From contig JAJEKV010000005.1 of NCBI GenBank assembly GCA_021234155.1, positions 5,394,952 through 5,458,951 on the forward strand: a stretch of 64,000 bases of DNA, given 5' to 3'. Below are positions 44,340 to 54,420 of this stretch, one piece after another. The translations under genes and the position numbers were made by a program. How positions within the stretch are numbered: position 1 is the first letter of the stretch; every line of letters begins with the position of its first letter. The notes under the pieces were generated by a model, which made no database searches, was not told where the DNA came from, and worked only from the letters and a program-made list of their open reading frames with translations. Origin of the DNA: Isoetes taiwanensis. Lineage: Eukaryota; Streptophyta; Lycopodiopsida; Isoetales; Isoetaceae.

Positions 44340-45197
44340 ATATATATGTATACTGAAATACACTTTCCAATAAGTTTTGAATATGAAATATACTTTACAC
44401 CAAACTCTTTCGAATATATATTGTGTTCTTATATCAAGATTATTGGTTCTGTGTACGTATTGTTCTTTTATATTACGTGTATGGTTTGCTATACTTGCAA
44501 TAATTTGTATGTATATACCGTCAATAATTTAGGTGTCTATAAATACGTATGCATGAAATTGGCAAACCATCGGCCGGCTTCCGCCTTCCTCGCTTGTTAT
44601 TATGGCACATTCTATTACCTCCGCCGGATGAACCACGCACCTCTGCGAGTGCCGCTGAGCTAGAAATAGAACTTCGGGACCGGCTTGATGTCGTTGCTAT
44701 GAATCCCGTCCCGCTTCTATCCTGATCCCTTTGATGTTGTAATCCATCTTATATGGAATCCGAGCATGGTTTGTTCATGATCGAAAAGGATCTCAAGACC
44801 CTTCTGCGGCTTGTCGGCGATGATTCGGATTAGTTTTTAAAGTTTATGTTCCACTATAATACGTTATTTATGAAAATAAAATCGCGCCACGCGCGATTTG
44901 ACCCTTGAAAATCTCTGTTCTGTAGCAACTTGCTTGCTGTTATTTATTCGTAAAACACTACAATTTCAATGTTTAGATTTCGTTGTCGTCGGTGATTGTA
45001 CGAATTAATAAGCAATTTCCTACTTTTTATATTGCCAACATTCTTTCATAATATGGGTCATTTGGACCGAATATTTGGATGCCCTTGCATTTCAACATAA
45101 AATGCATCTTCCTAGCCCGAAAATGAACTCAGTGCAAAAGTGTGGTTAATTCAATATAATGGTCAATAAATAGCTTATACGGCGCGATTTTGGAATA
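44340..45197. other. E1 right subterminal region
   Basis: Downstream of the accessory gene. A short coding-like patch (PPPDEPRTSASAAELEIELR, DRLDVVAMNP) lies near 44620-44700 without a clear gene. One full palindrome (AAAATCGCGCCACGCGCGAT at 44877) and a half-site (GGCGCGATTTTGGAA, 45181) sit near the terminus. Confidence 0.5.
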
Positions 45198-45228
45198 GAC
45201 ATAATCCCAATTTAATTGAATGATGGTT
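45198..45228 (-). repeat. E1 right terminal inverted repeat
   Basis: Exact reverse complement of 32947-32977 and followed by TATG (45229-45232), the same four bases that precede the left end. Inside it the half palindrome continues as CCAAAATCGCGCC on the minus strand; E2 has CCAAAATCACGCC at the same place. Confidence 0.9.
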
Positions 45229-45839
45229 TATGCCATATGATCTCTTAGTACATTTTAAGTAAAGTTGTGCTTTATTATATGGGAACCACCATCTTGCACG
45301 TTCTTTAGCCAGCACTTTATTGTAGTTGTATTTTTATAAAGATGGCATCTCAAATAATGCGCCTCTTTCTACTTTTTGAGGACAACCATTTACTTCCATT
45401 TTCACGGAGACAACAAGTTTGGCAACCATCAAAGGTGATTCATATTCTTTGTTTATGTAAATTCCCTTATATTGCATCTCCATAGTTCTTCATAATCTTG
45501 CACGCGCATGAAACTATTAAAATTAAAGTTTAAGCTTTAAATTTTATATTATTACGCCTTAAGACTTCTTGTGCTTTATTGTCTACGAACTGCCATCATA
45601 TTTACAAGGCAATATTTCCTTCTTGCACTTCGAAGAAGAATATCACACTACATTAACAGTGAGTTTTACCTCCTTTAGGTTAATTGTGTATGCTATTGAA
45701 TGTGGTGGATATTGCTTAGTCACATATATAGTAGGAGGGTATTTTTGTGCAAAATGCCTAAATGGAAATAGGGTTACACATGTCAGAGACTCAGGGAAAA
45801 TCTTATAAAAAGACGCCATCCATTGTGGTCATCCCCCCT

Positions 45840-48765
45840 CCCCCCCGGCCCCCCATATATGATGCTCGTCAATAAACATAGGTCTAGAAAGAGACGTTTG
45901 GCACGTAAGCACGTTGCAAAGGCAAAGCCTTGAGGTTAGAATATGATGTGAATGCTGAAGAGATAGTTCATATTGTACAATCATCCAATGCATTAGCAAT
46001 TGGGGAGGCTGTCATGCCAGAGCGAATGCATTGTCTTCTTTGGTCAAATAGGTACGGGAATATCTTACAAAAGGATATGTCAAAATGAAGTGTGTCAAGA
46101 ATACATGGTAGAGGTGAAAGAAAATATGTACCAACGTATTATCTTCAACCGTGTGATCACTGCACACGTGATGTTGGAAAAAGGACAAGTGTTTTTTGTT
46201 CATGGTGCAGGCGGCTCGGGAAAAATTTTTCTTTTTAACACCATGTTGTCTTATGTTCGTGCCAAAGGTATCATTGCACTTGCAGTTGCTTCTTCAGAAA
46301 TTACATCCACTTTATTGAAGGGCACATTCAAGGTTTAAGATACCGATAAACATAGATGAGACATCAACTTGCAATATTTTAAAGCAGTCCGAGCTGGTAA
46401 ATTATTCCAGACCCAGACCACATACGCTTCCACTGAGGAGGGGGGATGTGGAACTGTTAACCAGCCCGAGGGGGGACAATGTCAACATCAACTAGCTTTT
46501 GATATAACGAATGCACAAGACGTTGCACATTAGCAATTTGGGGACCAGTCCAAATAGGCACATCAACTGATTGTGAAGGCGCGTCTGACAGAATGTCAGC
46601 CAGCTTTTGCCACAGAGCTCTGTTCCATCGAGATAGCATAAACTTAGTCTGAAAAGCATCCCAAGTCAACAAGCGTCCAACCTCATACCAAACACCAACT
46701 GTGAGAATACCAGCAAGCCTCCAACGCCGCTGAGTCAATGGATGTACAGTAGCACACAGAGGCATGTGATTATCCAGAGGAATCCACCAACACAGAGAAC
46801 CTACCTGTGGACACACACCTGGATTAATCTTAAATAGCATATGAACTGTCTCCCAAGAATCAAGCAGTCTTTTCAAGAAGGGGGAAGCATTCGGATATGA
46901 ATGAAGCTGATAAAAGAGACATGAATGAAGAACTGACCTAAGTGCCGGTTTCCCAAAAGAAATACACTGCCCAAGTGCTTGCGCAACCAATCTCATTGCA
47001 GGCGAATGTACCATACCTGCCAAGTAGCGACAAATGAACTTAGATATCATAATCTTACTCTGTAAATGAAAGTCAATCATACCTAGACCTCCAACAAATT
47101 TTGGTTTGATACATGTGGACCAAGCGACCTTCACAACTACACCTATCTCAGTACCTGCCCAAATGAAGTTACGGACAATTGCGACAACCTCTTGAAACTT
47201 TGTTCGTGAGGCAAGCACAACAGATGCCATATACACATTAGTGTTGCTGAGAACCTGCTTAGCAACTACTATCCGCCCTCCCAGAGAAAGCTTAGCTGTG
47301 TTCCACCAAAAAAGATGCTTACGCAGGCCTTCCACTATAACATCCCATGCATCTGAAGTAGAGATATATATACCTACAGGAATGCCCAAGAGTTTAGTGC
47401 CCTTCCCTTGAGGAAGCACTTTCCACGGATACTCGTAAACACAGGGAGGAACATCCACACCGAATGTCCATAAAGCAGAGCACTTTAGCCACCCAACAAG
47501 AACCCCTGAAGCCAGGGAGAAAGAGTCCAGCAAAAGCTTAGCGTTCTGAAGATTATAATCCACACATTAGAAAGAGAAATGTATCATCGGCATACTGATT
47601 ACACACTTCTTGAGAACCATCCTCCATAGTCAATCCCTGAATTACGCCATCTTGAGTAGCCGAAGAGAATAGCTGGGACAATACCTCTGCCACAATAGTG
47701 AACAATAACGGGGCAAGGGGACATCCTTGTCGAACTCCTCTACCAATAGGAAACACAACCGACGGTTCTCCCTGAAAACGCATAGTAGACCGAGCAGAAT
47801 GATGGAGCTTCGTAACATCTCTGGTAAACAACTCTTCAAATCCCTATGAAGCACTTGATAAAACACTCCATGACGTGATGTCTTGTGATATTGGGGGACT
47901 CATTGTTATTTTGGGAGGAGATTTTTGTCAGGTTCCACGAGGAAATTGACCCGAAATTGTGCACATATGGGATCATGTCGAGAAACATAAGCTCATAAAT
48001 ATGCGGGTAATGAACAATATGGAAAGAGATGCAGAAGAACAAAAGGCATTTGTTGTCTATCTCATACGAGTGGGAGATGGGCTTGAAACCACTTTTTCCA
48101 ACATTGGATCGGATGTAATATATCTTTTAAAAGAGATTTGTCTCGAGTCGCAGGACTTAAATGACTTACTACTAGCAGTGGCATTCCCTGATGTTTCAAC
48201 AAATTATAGAAGTGTATCCTATGTGCAAAGGGCAATCCTTATGCCACTAACAAAGTAAACAAGAGGATGACAGAGTGGTTGCCTGCTGCACCTATCGATT
48301 ATTACAGCGTTGATCGAGCTGTAAATGAGAATGATACATTTTTGAATGCACAAGCTCCGAGTGGGATGTCTCCACATCAATTGACATTGAAGGTGAGATG
48401 ATTATCATGTTATTGACGTCTACTTCTACACATAAGGGACTCTATAGTGGCATTCGCCTCATTATACGTTCATTGGGAAGGCGGACCATAGATGTTGAGA
48501 TTGTCACTGAAAAAAATATTGGAAGCAGGGTGTTCGTATTTCGAATTCCTTTGGTGCCCATTCCAGTTTGAATGCATGCAATTCACGTTGCGTCTAACTT
48601 TTGGTGCAATCAACAAGTCCCAGGGCCAAACAATGAAAATGGTCGGTTTGTATTTGCCAAATCTAGTATTCAGTCATGGGACAACTCTACATGGCACTCT
48701 CAAGAGCTCAAGAAATCCAAGGCATAAAGGTGCTCATTCGGTCACCATGTCACCAAATGCCTAAA
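45840..48765 (+). pseudogene. Helitron Pif1-like helicase, broken, with nested LINE
   Basis: Replicative helicase part of a rolling-circle Helitron transposon. The first frame (46000-46338 and a little beyond) carries GQVFFVHGAGGSGKIFLFNT (Walker A, with Ile after the Lys instead of Thr), IALAVASSEITSTLLKG and FKIPINIDETS. After the nested LINE the helicase resumes as YEALDKTLHDV, GGDFCQVPRGN (47845-47950), QRAILMPLTK (48230), GLYSGIRLIIRSLG (48430) and FGAINKSQGQTMKMVGLYLP (48610-48670), then VFSHG. These match Pif1/Helitron motifs I, III and V/VI. The Walker B stretch (usually W-D-E-A-P-M) is missing at the LINE junction. No Rep domain was recognised upstream. Confidence 0.8.
46403..47829 (-). 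mobile_element. LINE family C copy nested in the Helitron helicase
   Basis: A 5'-truncated LINE on the opposite strand. The RT block is RGVRQGCPLAPLLFTIVAEV, with an intact NQYADDTFLF box (about 47580) and, after a frame change, a long post-RT frame (47563-46457) with WWNTAKLSLGGRIVVAKQVL, VRNFIWAG and KFVGGLGMIDF, typical of plant LINE C-termini. CTGGTAAA flanks it at 46395-46402 and 47822-47829, and joining the flanks there keeps the helicase frame open. That is a candidate 8-bp target duplication. No poly(A) tail is visible at the 3' end. Confidence 0.75.
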
Positions 48766-48769
48766 GGGT

Positions 48770-49245
48770 GACAAGAATTATTACGTTTCCAGTGTTACTT
48801 TTGTCATACGCGCTCCTGGGTCATGGTATGATTGGGAACAAAAATGCCGCGCTCATATGCATAGGATAGCAAACGTAGAAATTGAGGAGCTCATTGCAAA
48901 GGTGTGAAAACTATTTTGCATTGACGAGGTTGTAAAATTTGAGCACTTCATCCTACTAATTGATGACTTCCTATTTGCTCAAATCTATCCAAGTGAATGT
49001 TGTTTACGCAAATGTGCTTTGAGAGAGTTAGATGAGGATAGAGGGCATGCATCTACCCATTTGGTAATGTAGTGCTTTGACTAACCTCTAATTATTTCTC
49101 CTTTTTTTATCAGATGAGAAATGACACTGTTGCACTGGTGAATTAGCATTTTAGTAGCAAAAAAACTCACCTGTATCGGAATATGTAATGGAACGCATTT
49201 TAGGATCTACAAATCGTTTCTTCCTAAGGCGGTATCAGTTATTGG
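48770..49245 (+). other. Coding-like remnant after the helicase, unrecognised
   Basis: Frames such as NYYVSSVTFVIRAPGSWYDW and EQKCRAHMHRIANVEIEELI look like protein but match no family I can name. They could be the Helitron C-terminus or the start of another gene, and stops interrupt them. Confidence 0.3.
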
Positions 49246-49249
49246 TAAA

Positions 49250-49951
49250 AAAAACCTATGTATGCTACGTTTGTAGATTTCAGCAAAGCCTTTGACATGG
49301 TGGATAGTGAAATTTGTGGCGCAGAATGATGGATTTGAACATTTTGACAATGCTTAGGCATGTTGTAAGTGTACTTTATAAGAAAGTACTTGTGCAATTA
49401 TCATTTCCTTTCTTAGGAGTATGTGATGACGTGGTAGAAAGCAATATGGGAGTGAAATAGAGTTGTCCTTTGTCACCTACCTTGTTTGGCCTATTTATAG
49501 ACCAGCTCGAAGGATGGGTACGAGCACATGGAGGGGATGATACACCTTTGAATGGGTATGTTCTTATGCTTTTATTATATGCTCATAATGTTGTGTTGCT
49601 TTTTCGAAGCATATAAGGGATGCAAAAACATCTAAATGTGCTTGCACAGTTTTGTGATACTATGGGTATGCAAGTGAATCTGGATAAGACCAAGGTTGTG
49701 GTTTTTGGTGCGAATAAGACAGATCATGTTCATCTCTATTATATGGATAAGCAAGTGTAGATTATGAAGAATTATAAATATTTAGGCTTGAATGTAGATA
49801 AGAGCCCTAATTGGAATCAAGCTGTTGAACATAGAGTGAATGTTGGCCTAAAGGCGTTATATGCTATGCAGAGAAATTATGTAAGTGCTAATATCAATTT
49901 TGAAATGAAGCGCATGCTTTACAAAGTGTTGTACAAACCCAAACTTCACAG
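49250..49951 (+). mobile_element. LINE family B fragment (RT), dead
   Basis: Starts in RT block A (YATFVDFSKAFDMV), continues CPLSPTLFGLFIDQLEGWVR, MLLLYAHNVVLLF (YADD replaced by YAHN, so inactive), VNLDKTKVVVFGANK and NYKYLGLNVDKSPNWNQAVE. It breaks off in mid-ORF at a (CT)n run. It is closely related to the larger copy that begins at 50086. Confidence 0.8.
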
Positions 49952-49953
49952 GC

Positions 49954-50085
49954 ATCTCTCTCTCTCTCTCTCTCTCTCTCCCCTCTCTCTCCCCTCCCTC
50001 TCTCCCTCCCTCCCTCCCTCCCTCCCTCCCTCCCTCCCTCCCTCCCTCCCTCCCTCCCTCCCTCCCTCTCTCTCTCTCTCTCTCT
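49954..50085. repeat. (CT)n/(CCCT)n microsatellite
   Basis: About 130 bp of CT and CCCT repeats between two LINE B copies. Open frames across it are compositional artefacts. Confidence 0.95.
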
Positions 50086-50253
50086 GGGTTTCTGGCCATT
50101 GGAACTTCAAGAAGCCATAGCTCTCACATACGGTGTCGATTACAACGAGGTTGGGCTCTTTGGAAAGCTTATTCCGAGCTCCGGTGTATAACATCAATAC
50201 TTTTGAATCGGGTTTTGATAAATTGAATTGGCATTTTCCGGACTGTTGATGGT

Positions 50254-51439
50254 GTTGGAAATGACGACCAAGACTAGGGCAAAGAAGGGAGATGGAGTTG
50301 GGTCTTCAGGGCTTCGTAGCATTGAGCGAATGGATGCGTCCAAGGATGTTAATGTTACCAATGCAAAGAAAGCTTTAAAAAACCTGTTTTAGACATGTCC
50401 ACATCCGGACGTAATGATTCGAGACTTCGGATGCCGGTTCAAAACCGGTGGGACCGGCCATGCATTTCGATGGAGGTGTGGTGCGGGATGTTGTGGCGGG
50501 TTGGGCAGCAGCAATATCCGGATTTCGCAGCCCCTAAACGAGGGATTTTGGCAGCCCCTAAGCAAGGTATGGTGGCAGCCCCTAAACGAGGGACTTCGGC
50601 TTGGCTCTGCTTTCTCAAAGAGCCCATGATCTTGATCTAAAAGCGGTGGGTATTGTGGGCGGCTCGATCCTTCTTCCATAGCTTCCTATCAAGCTATGTT
50701 CATGGGAAATCTGAAACAAGAGTTATTGGAAGCTATGCAAGGGACAATACAAGTTGCCATCAAATTTGCAGTAGATTCGATCATCCAAGATCTCAAGAAG
50801 TCTTTCTTGGAGCAAATGAATGCGGAATTGGAGGCTTTCAAGAATCAAATGAGGTCTGAATTTTCTGATTTTAAGGGGCAGATTCAAAATGAAATGGCAC
50901 AGGTGCACGATGATGATGATTCCAAAGACCGACGGAGAAGAAGATGATAGTACTGAGATCAATTGCGCAGCAAAGAACTATCTTCGTTAATGGCAGCCCA
51001 AGAACAACACAATCAAACACTTGCAGCTTTCATGGAGGAATAAGATAAGCGCAATCGAGCTCTAAATGTCCGTTTGGTGGGTCTTCCAGAAGAACCAAAG
51101 GAGAATACCGCATCCAAGGTGAGCGCTTTCTTTTCTGAAAAGATGCAATGTGAGGATTGTAGAATTTTGGAGGCATTTAGAGTTGGTAAGCCTGGTGGAA
51201 ATGCATGGCATATTGTGGTCAAATTTGCAAATAGAGAGTCTAAGATGGAAATATTGAGGAAAAAGGCAATGCTAAAAGGAGAGGGAGTCTGGGTGAATGA
51301 AGATATGACAAAAGATCAATATGAAGAACATAAAAAGGAACTTTTGAAATTCAAGGAAGCAAAAAAGAATGGCCAGAAGGTTGTTTGGAGGAAGGGACGA
51401 GTAGTGGTGGATGGTGCTGCTACTGAGAGCATAGCATAG
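50254..51439 (+). pseudogene. LINE B ORF1 (broken)
   Basis: Starts MTTKTRAKKGDGVGSSGLRS with a stop at 50393. A later frame gives a helical segment (AIKFAVDSIIQDLKKSFLEQ, MNAELEAFKNQMRSEF, 50696-50947), then LNVRLVGLPEEPKENTASKV, FFSEKMQCEDCRILEAFRVG and AWHIVVKFANRESKMEILRK (51064-51300), the RRM-like RNA-binding region of plant L1 ORF1 proteins. A TAA at about 51040 in GGAGGAATAAGAT is consistent with a mutated CAA. The coiled segment plus RNA-binding layout is normal for the family. Confidence 0.7.
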
Positions 51440-51457
51440 GAATTTGCCACCGCCAGG

Positions 51458-53776
51458 GTGATGTGTTGGAATATTAATACTCTGACACAGGAAAAGATAA
51501 CTACTATGAGTAGTATACTTGCAAATATAGATATTGTTTTCTTTCTTGAGACAGGTGAGCATGAGGAATCTGGTCTGCCTGAAATTAATGGTTTTAAGAT
51601 GATGCATTCTGTTTGGTCCCCAAAAGGATGGAGATACAAGAGTTACGGTGGCATTGCATGCTTTGTTAGGCATGAATTTGTGCATTTAGTTACAGTTCTT
51701 TTTCCAAAAGCAACTCTGCAGTGCATTTGGATTAGTGTGCCAGGGCAATTTGGCAACGTATATATTGTTGGATGTTACTATCCACCGCGAGGGTCTCCGG
51801 TATATAATTCAGGTGAAGTGGATAGAGATGATCCTTTTGCGCAGTTGGAGCAGGATGTTGTTTTCTTTTGTGATACAGGGGAGGTTTTATTGATGGGAGA
51901 TTTCAATGGATGAACTTCACAGAGGCAGGCTGCTATGGTAAGTATGGAGGGAGAGCCAGAGTGGGTAGAAATGCTAGATGACACTGAATTGGTGGAAATT
52001 GGTTGGAGCAGGAAATCGGATGACAAAATTCGGTGGCCTTCCCCGCAGGGGAATCATGTTCTAACATTTTGTAGCGGGTTAAACCTGGTTATTTATAATG
52101 GCATTGACAGGTTTCCAGGATCAGGAGCACTTACATGCAGAGGGGCAAGTGTGGTGGATTATGTCTTAGCTAAGCCCTCTTTTATTCAACAAGTTGTAAA
52201 TTTTGCTAATGGGAAAGATAATATTGAATCAGATCATGAGCCTCTTTTTCTTGACCTTTGCATTGCTGGTTTGCCTAGGCATAAGGTTGTGTCACAAGCA
52301 CTCCTTAAACCTATTATGAGGTATGATAAATCTGATATGTACAAAGCTTGTTGTGAGAAAAATGCCTCTACTATCACATGGCCAACTAATGCGACAGAAC
52401 TCAGTCATGCCCTTACTCAGATGGTTCTTGAATCTGCTAATACATGTTTTGTGTCGCACAGGCAGAGAATGGGGCTGCCTTGCAATGGTTGGTTTGACTA
52501 TGAATGCAGGATGCAAAGAAGACAATTTAAATTAGCAAAGGAGGATGCGAAGACCTTGGCAAGAAGGGAGTACATCAGAATGGTTAAGAGGAAGAAACGG
52601 GCTTATTTGCGTAAGAAACATGAGCAGATGGTCACCGAATTATTGGCATATCCGAAGAAGTTTTGGAATAGATTGAAACCTTCCCAAAAACCGAGTACAA
52701 TGGTAGAGGTTGGTGCTTTGATGAATCATATTAAACATCTCTATCATGTGCCAGGTGTGGACACAAAAATGGATGGGGCATATGAGGCGGGCTTGTGTTT
52801 CTCTTTGGAGGACGTGCAGGATGGGCTCCAAAGATTATCCAATGGTAAGGCAGCAGATTCCGAAGGGCTTATGGCTGAAATGTTTAAATGGGCAGGTGAT
52901 AGTGTGGTAGAAGTCTTGGTAAAGTTGTGCAATGCTGTCTTGTTTGAAGGCTTCCCACGCACATGGCAAGTGAATAGGGTGGTCCCTCTTCATAAGGCAG
53001 GTGATGAGTCTAATCCAAATAACTACCGTATGATTATGATATGTAGTTTTTATGCCAAGCTTTTTGCTAACATGTTGAACGCTAAAATAAGCACATGGTC
53101 CGAGGTTCATAATGTAAGAGCAACAGGGCAAGCTGGTTTTAGGGCGAGGAGGTCTACAACAGATCATTTGGTTACCATGAGAGCCATGATGGATTCAGTG
53201 GTTGATAAGAAGAAACCTTTATATGCATTGTTTGTTGATTTCTCTAAAGCTTTTGATATGGTTGGAAGAGGACATTTGTGGGATAGAATGTCAGCTCTTG
53301 GTGTGCCTGTTGAGTATACGCATGCAGTGGCCAAACTTTATGATAAAGTATTGGTTCAGCTTTCTTTCCCATACACCAGTGATGAGTATATTGAAAGCAA
53401 TATGGGGGTTAAGCAGGGCTGCCCACTATCGCCCACACTTTTTGGTTTGTTCATAGACCAACTGGAGGATTGGATCTGTCAAAATGGTGGTGATGGAACG
53501 CCTCTATATGGGTATGTTCTTCTACTATTGTTGTATGCCGATGATGTTGTTCTATTATCTAGGAGTGTAGCGGGTCTACAAAAGCACTTGGATGCTCTTG
53601 AGGGATTTTGTGACACGAAAAGCATGTGGGTCAACATGGCTAAAACCAAGGTTGTAGTGTTTGGAGCTACCAAGGTAGATCATGTAAAGGTATTTTACAA
53701 AGGAGAGCCTGTTGACATTGTGGATAGTTATAAGTATCTTGGTCTAATTGTAGACAAAATTCCCAACCGAATATAG
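51458..53776 (+). pseudogene. LINE B ORF2: endonuclease and reverse transcriptase, one internal TGA
   Basis: A single reading frame broken only by TGA at 51911-51913. The endonuclease shows MCWNINTLTQEKI, VFFLETGEHEESG, VLLMGDFNG (stop here), SVVDYVLAKPSF and SDHEPLFLDL. RT shows GLQRLSNGKAADSEGLMAEM, VVPLHKAGD, NYRMIMICSFYAKLFANML, QAGFRARRSTTDHL, YALFVDFSKAFDMV, MGVKQGCPLSPTLFGLFIDQ, LLLYADDVVLLS, KTKVVVFG and YKYLGLIVDKI. YADD is intact. The TGA lies where CGA (Arg) would suit the family, a typical deamination change. After 53776 the frame shifts, and C-terminal coding with a CKLCD...HVLLHC zinc knuckle appears at 55932-56155. Confidence 0.9.
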
Positions 53777-54420
53777 CGGCTGAGCAAAAAGCGGATGGTG
53801 GGCTTAAGGCTCTCTATGCCATGCAACGCAGTGTAGGAAAGCGATATATGGGATTTCAAAGATGAAGAAGCAGTTATATATTGCTTTGGTGCAATCAAAT
53901 GGTGCTATATGGATGTGAGGTATGGGGGCCAGGTTTGGCGTTGGATAGATGGAAGAAAATTGAAAAAATACGAAAAAGATTCTTTTCGTCTTTGAGCTTG
54001 GAACTAAGATGCAAACACCATATGATATGCTGTTAGTGGAATGTGGGATGCTCTCTTTGGAAGCGGAAGCACTTTGTAGGACTCTCCATTATGTGCATAA
54101 GGTGCTCTATGTCATGTCGAATGATAGTTTGCCAAGGTTGGCATTGGAGGAGACACACGCCGAAAGGATGGTTTTATGGACATAGAGGGGTGGCTAGCCG
54201 ATGGGGGATGCATATGGATGATTTGGAAAATTGTAAGGATAATATACGAGGTTGGGTTGTGGATAATGTAACCCGTGGTGTGTCTTTGGAGAGAAGGTGC
54301 GGTTAAGAAGGGGTTCTACGGGGTCCATATCAATCCCATGCTACAAGGGGCGATTTACACGAACACATTTCATTAAAACAGAGACAGGCTATATGTAAGA
54401 TGAGGTTAAGCTCACACAGG

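Larger units (their letters stand above)
32947..45228. mobile_element. Element E1: 12.28-kb TIR transposon with accessory gene
   Basis: Bounded by 31-bp perfect terminal inverted repeats beginning AACCATCATTCAATTAAATT (32947-32977 and, inverted, 45198-45228). TATG lies immediately outside both ends (32943-32946 and 45229-45232), a 4-bp target duplication. The left arm holds a transposase-like gene running toward the left end (33197-36155). The centre (36170-37800) is repeat-rich spacer. The right part holds a multi-exon gene running toward the right end (39521-44334), plus a minus-strand DUF8039-like exon and a strong RNA foldback. GC-rich palindromes occur about 17 times. A relative (E2) starts at 59173. 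Both genes carry breaks in this copy, so it is probably immobile. Confidence 0.85.

Noticed and set aside
44331-44663. Hydrophobic 110-residue plus-strand frame
   Set aside because: AT-rich 3' region of the E1 accessory gene; Tyr/Ile/Cys-rich composition is typical of noncoding AT sequence, with only the short end of it coding-like in another frame.
37887-45190. Palindromes as a CRISPR-like or restriction-type array
   Set aside because: Spacing is irregular, they lie in introns of eukaryotic-type genes, and there are no equal-length unique spacers or cas-like genes.
32947-45228. E1 as a Maverick/Polinton or giant-virus-derived insertion
   Set aside because: The size and TIRs invited the idea, but no family-B polymerase, capsid, packaging ATPase, protease or retroviral-type integrase was seen, and the duplication is 4 bp.
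49764-50197. Long Leu/Ser/Pro and Arg/Glu/Gly repeat frames
   Set aside because: They are translations of the (CT)n/(CCCT)n microsatellite, only the first part being real LINE coding.
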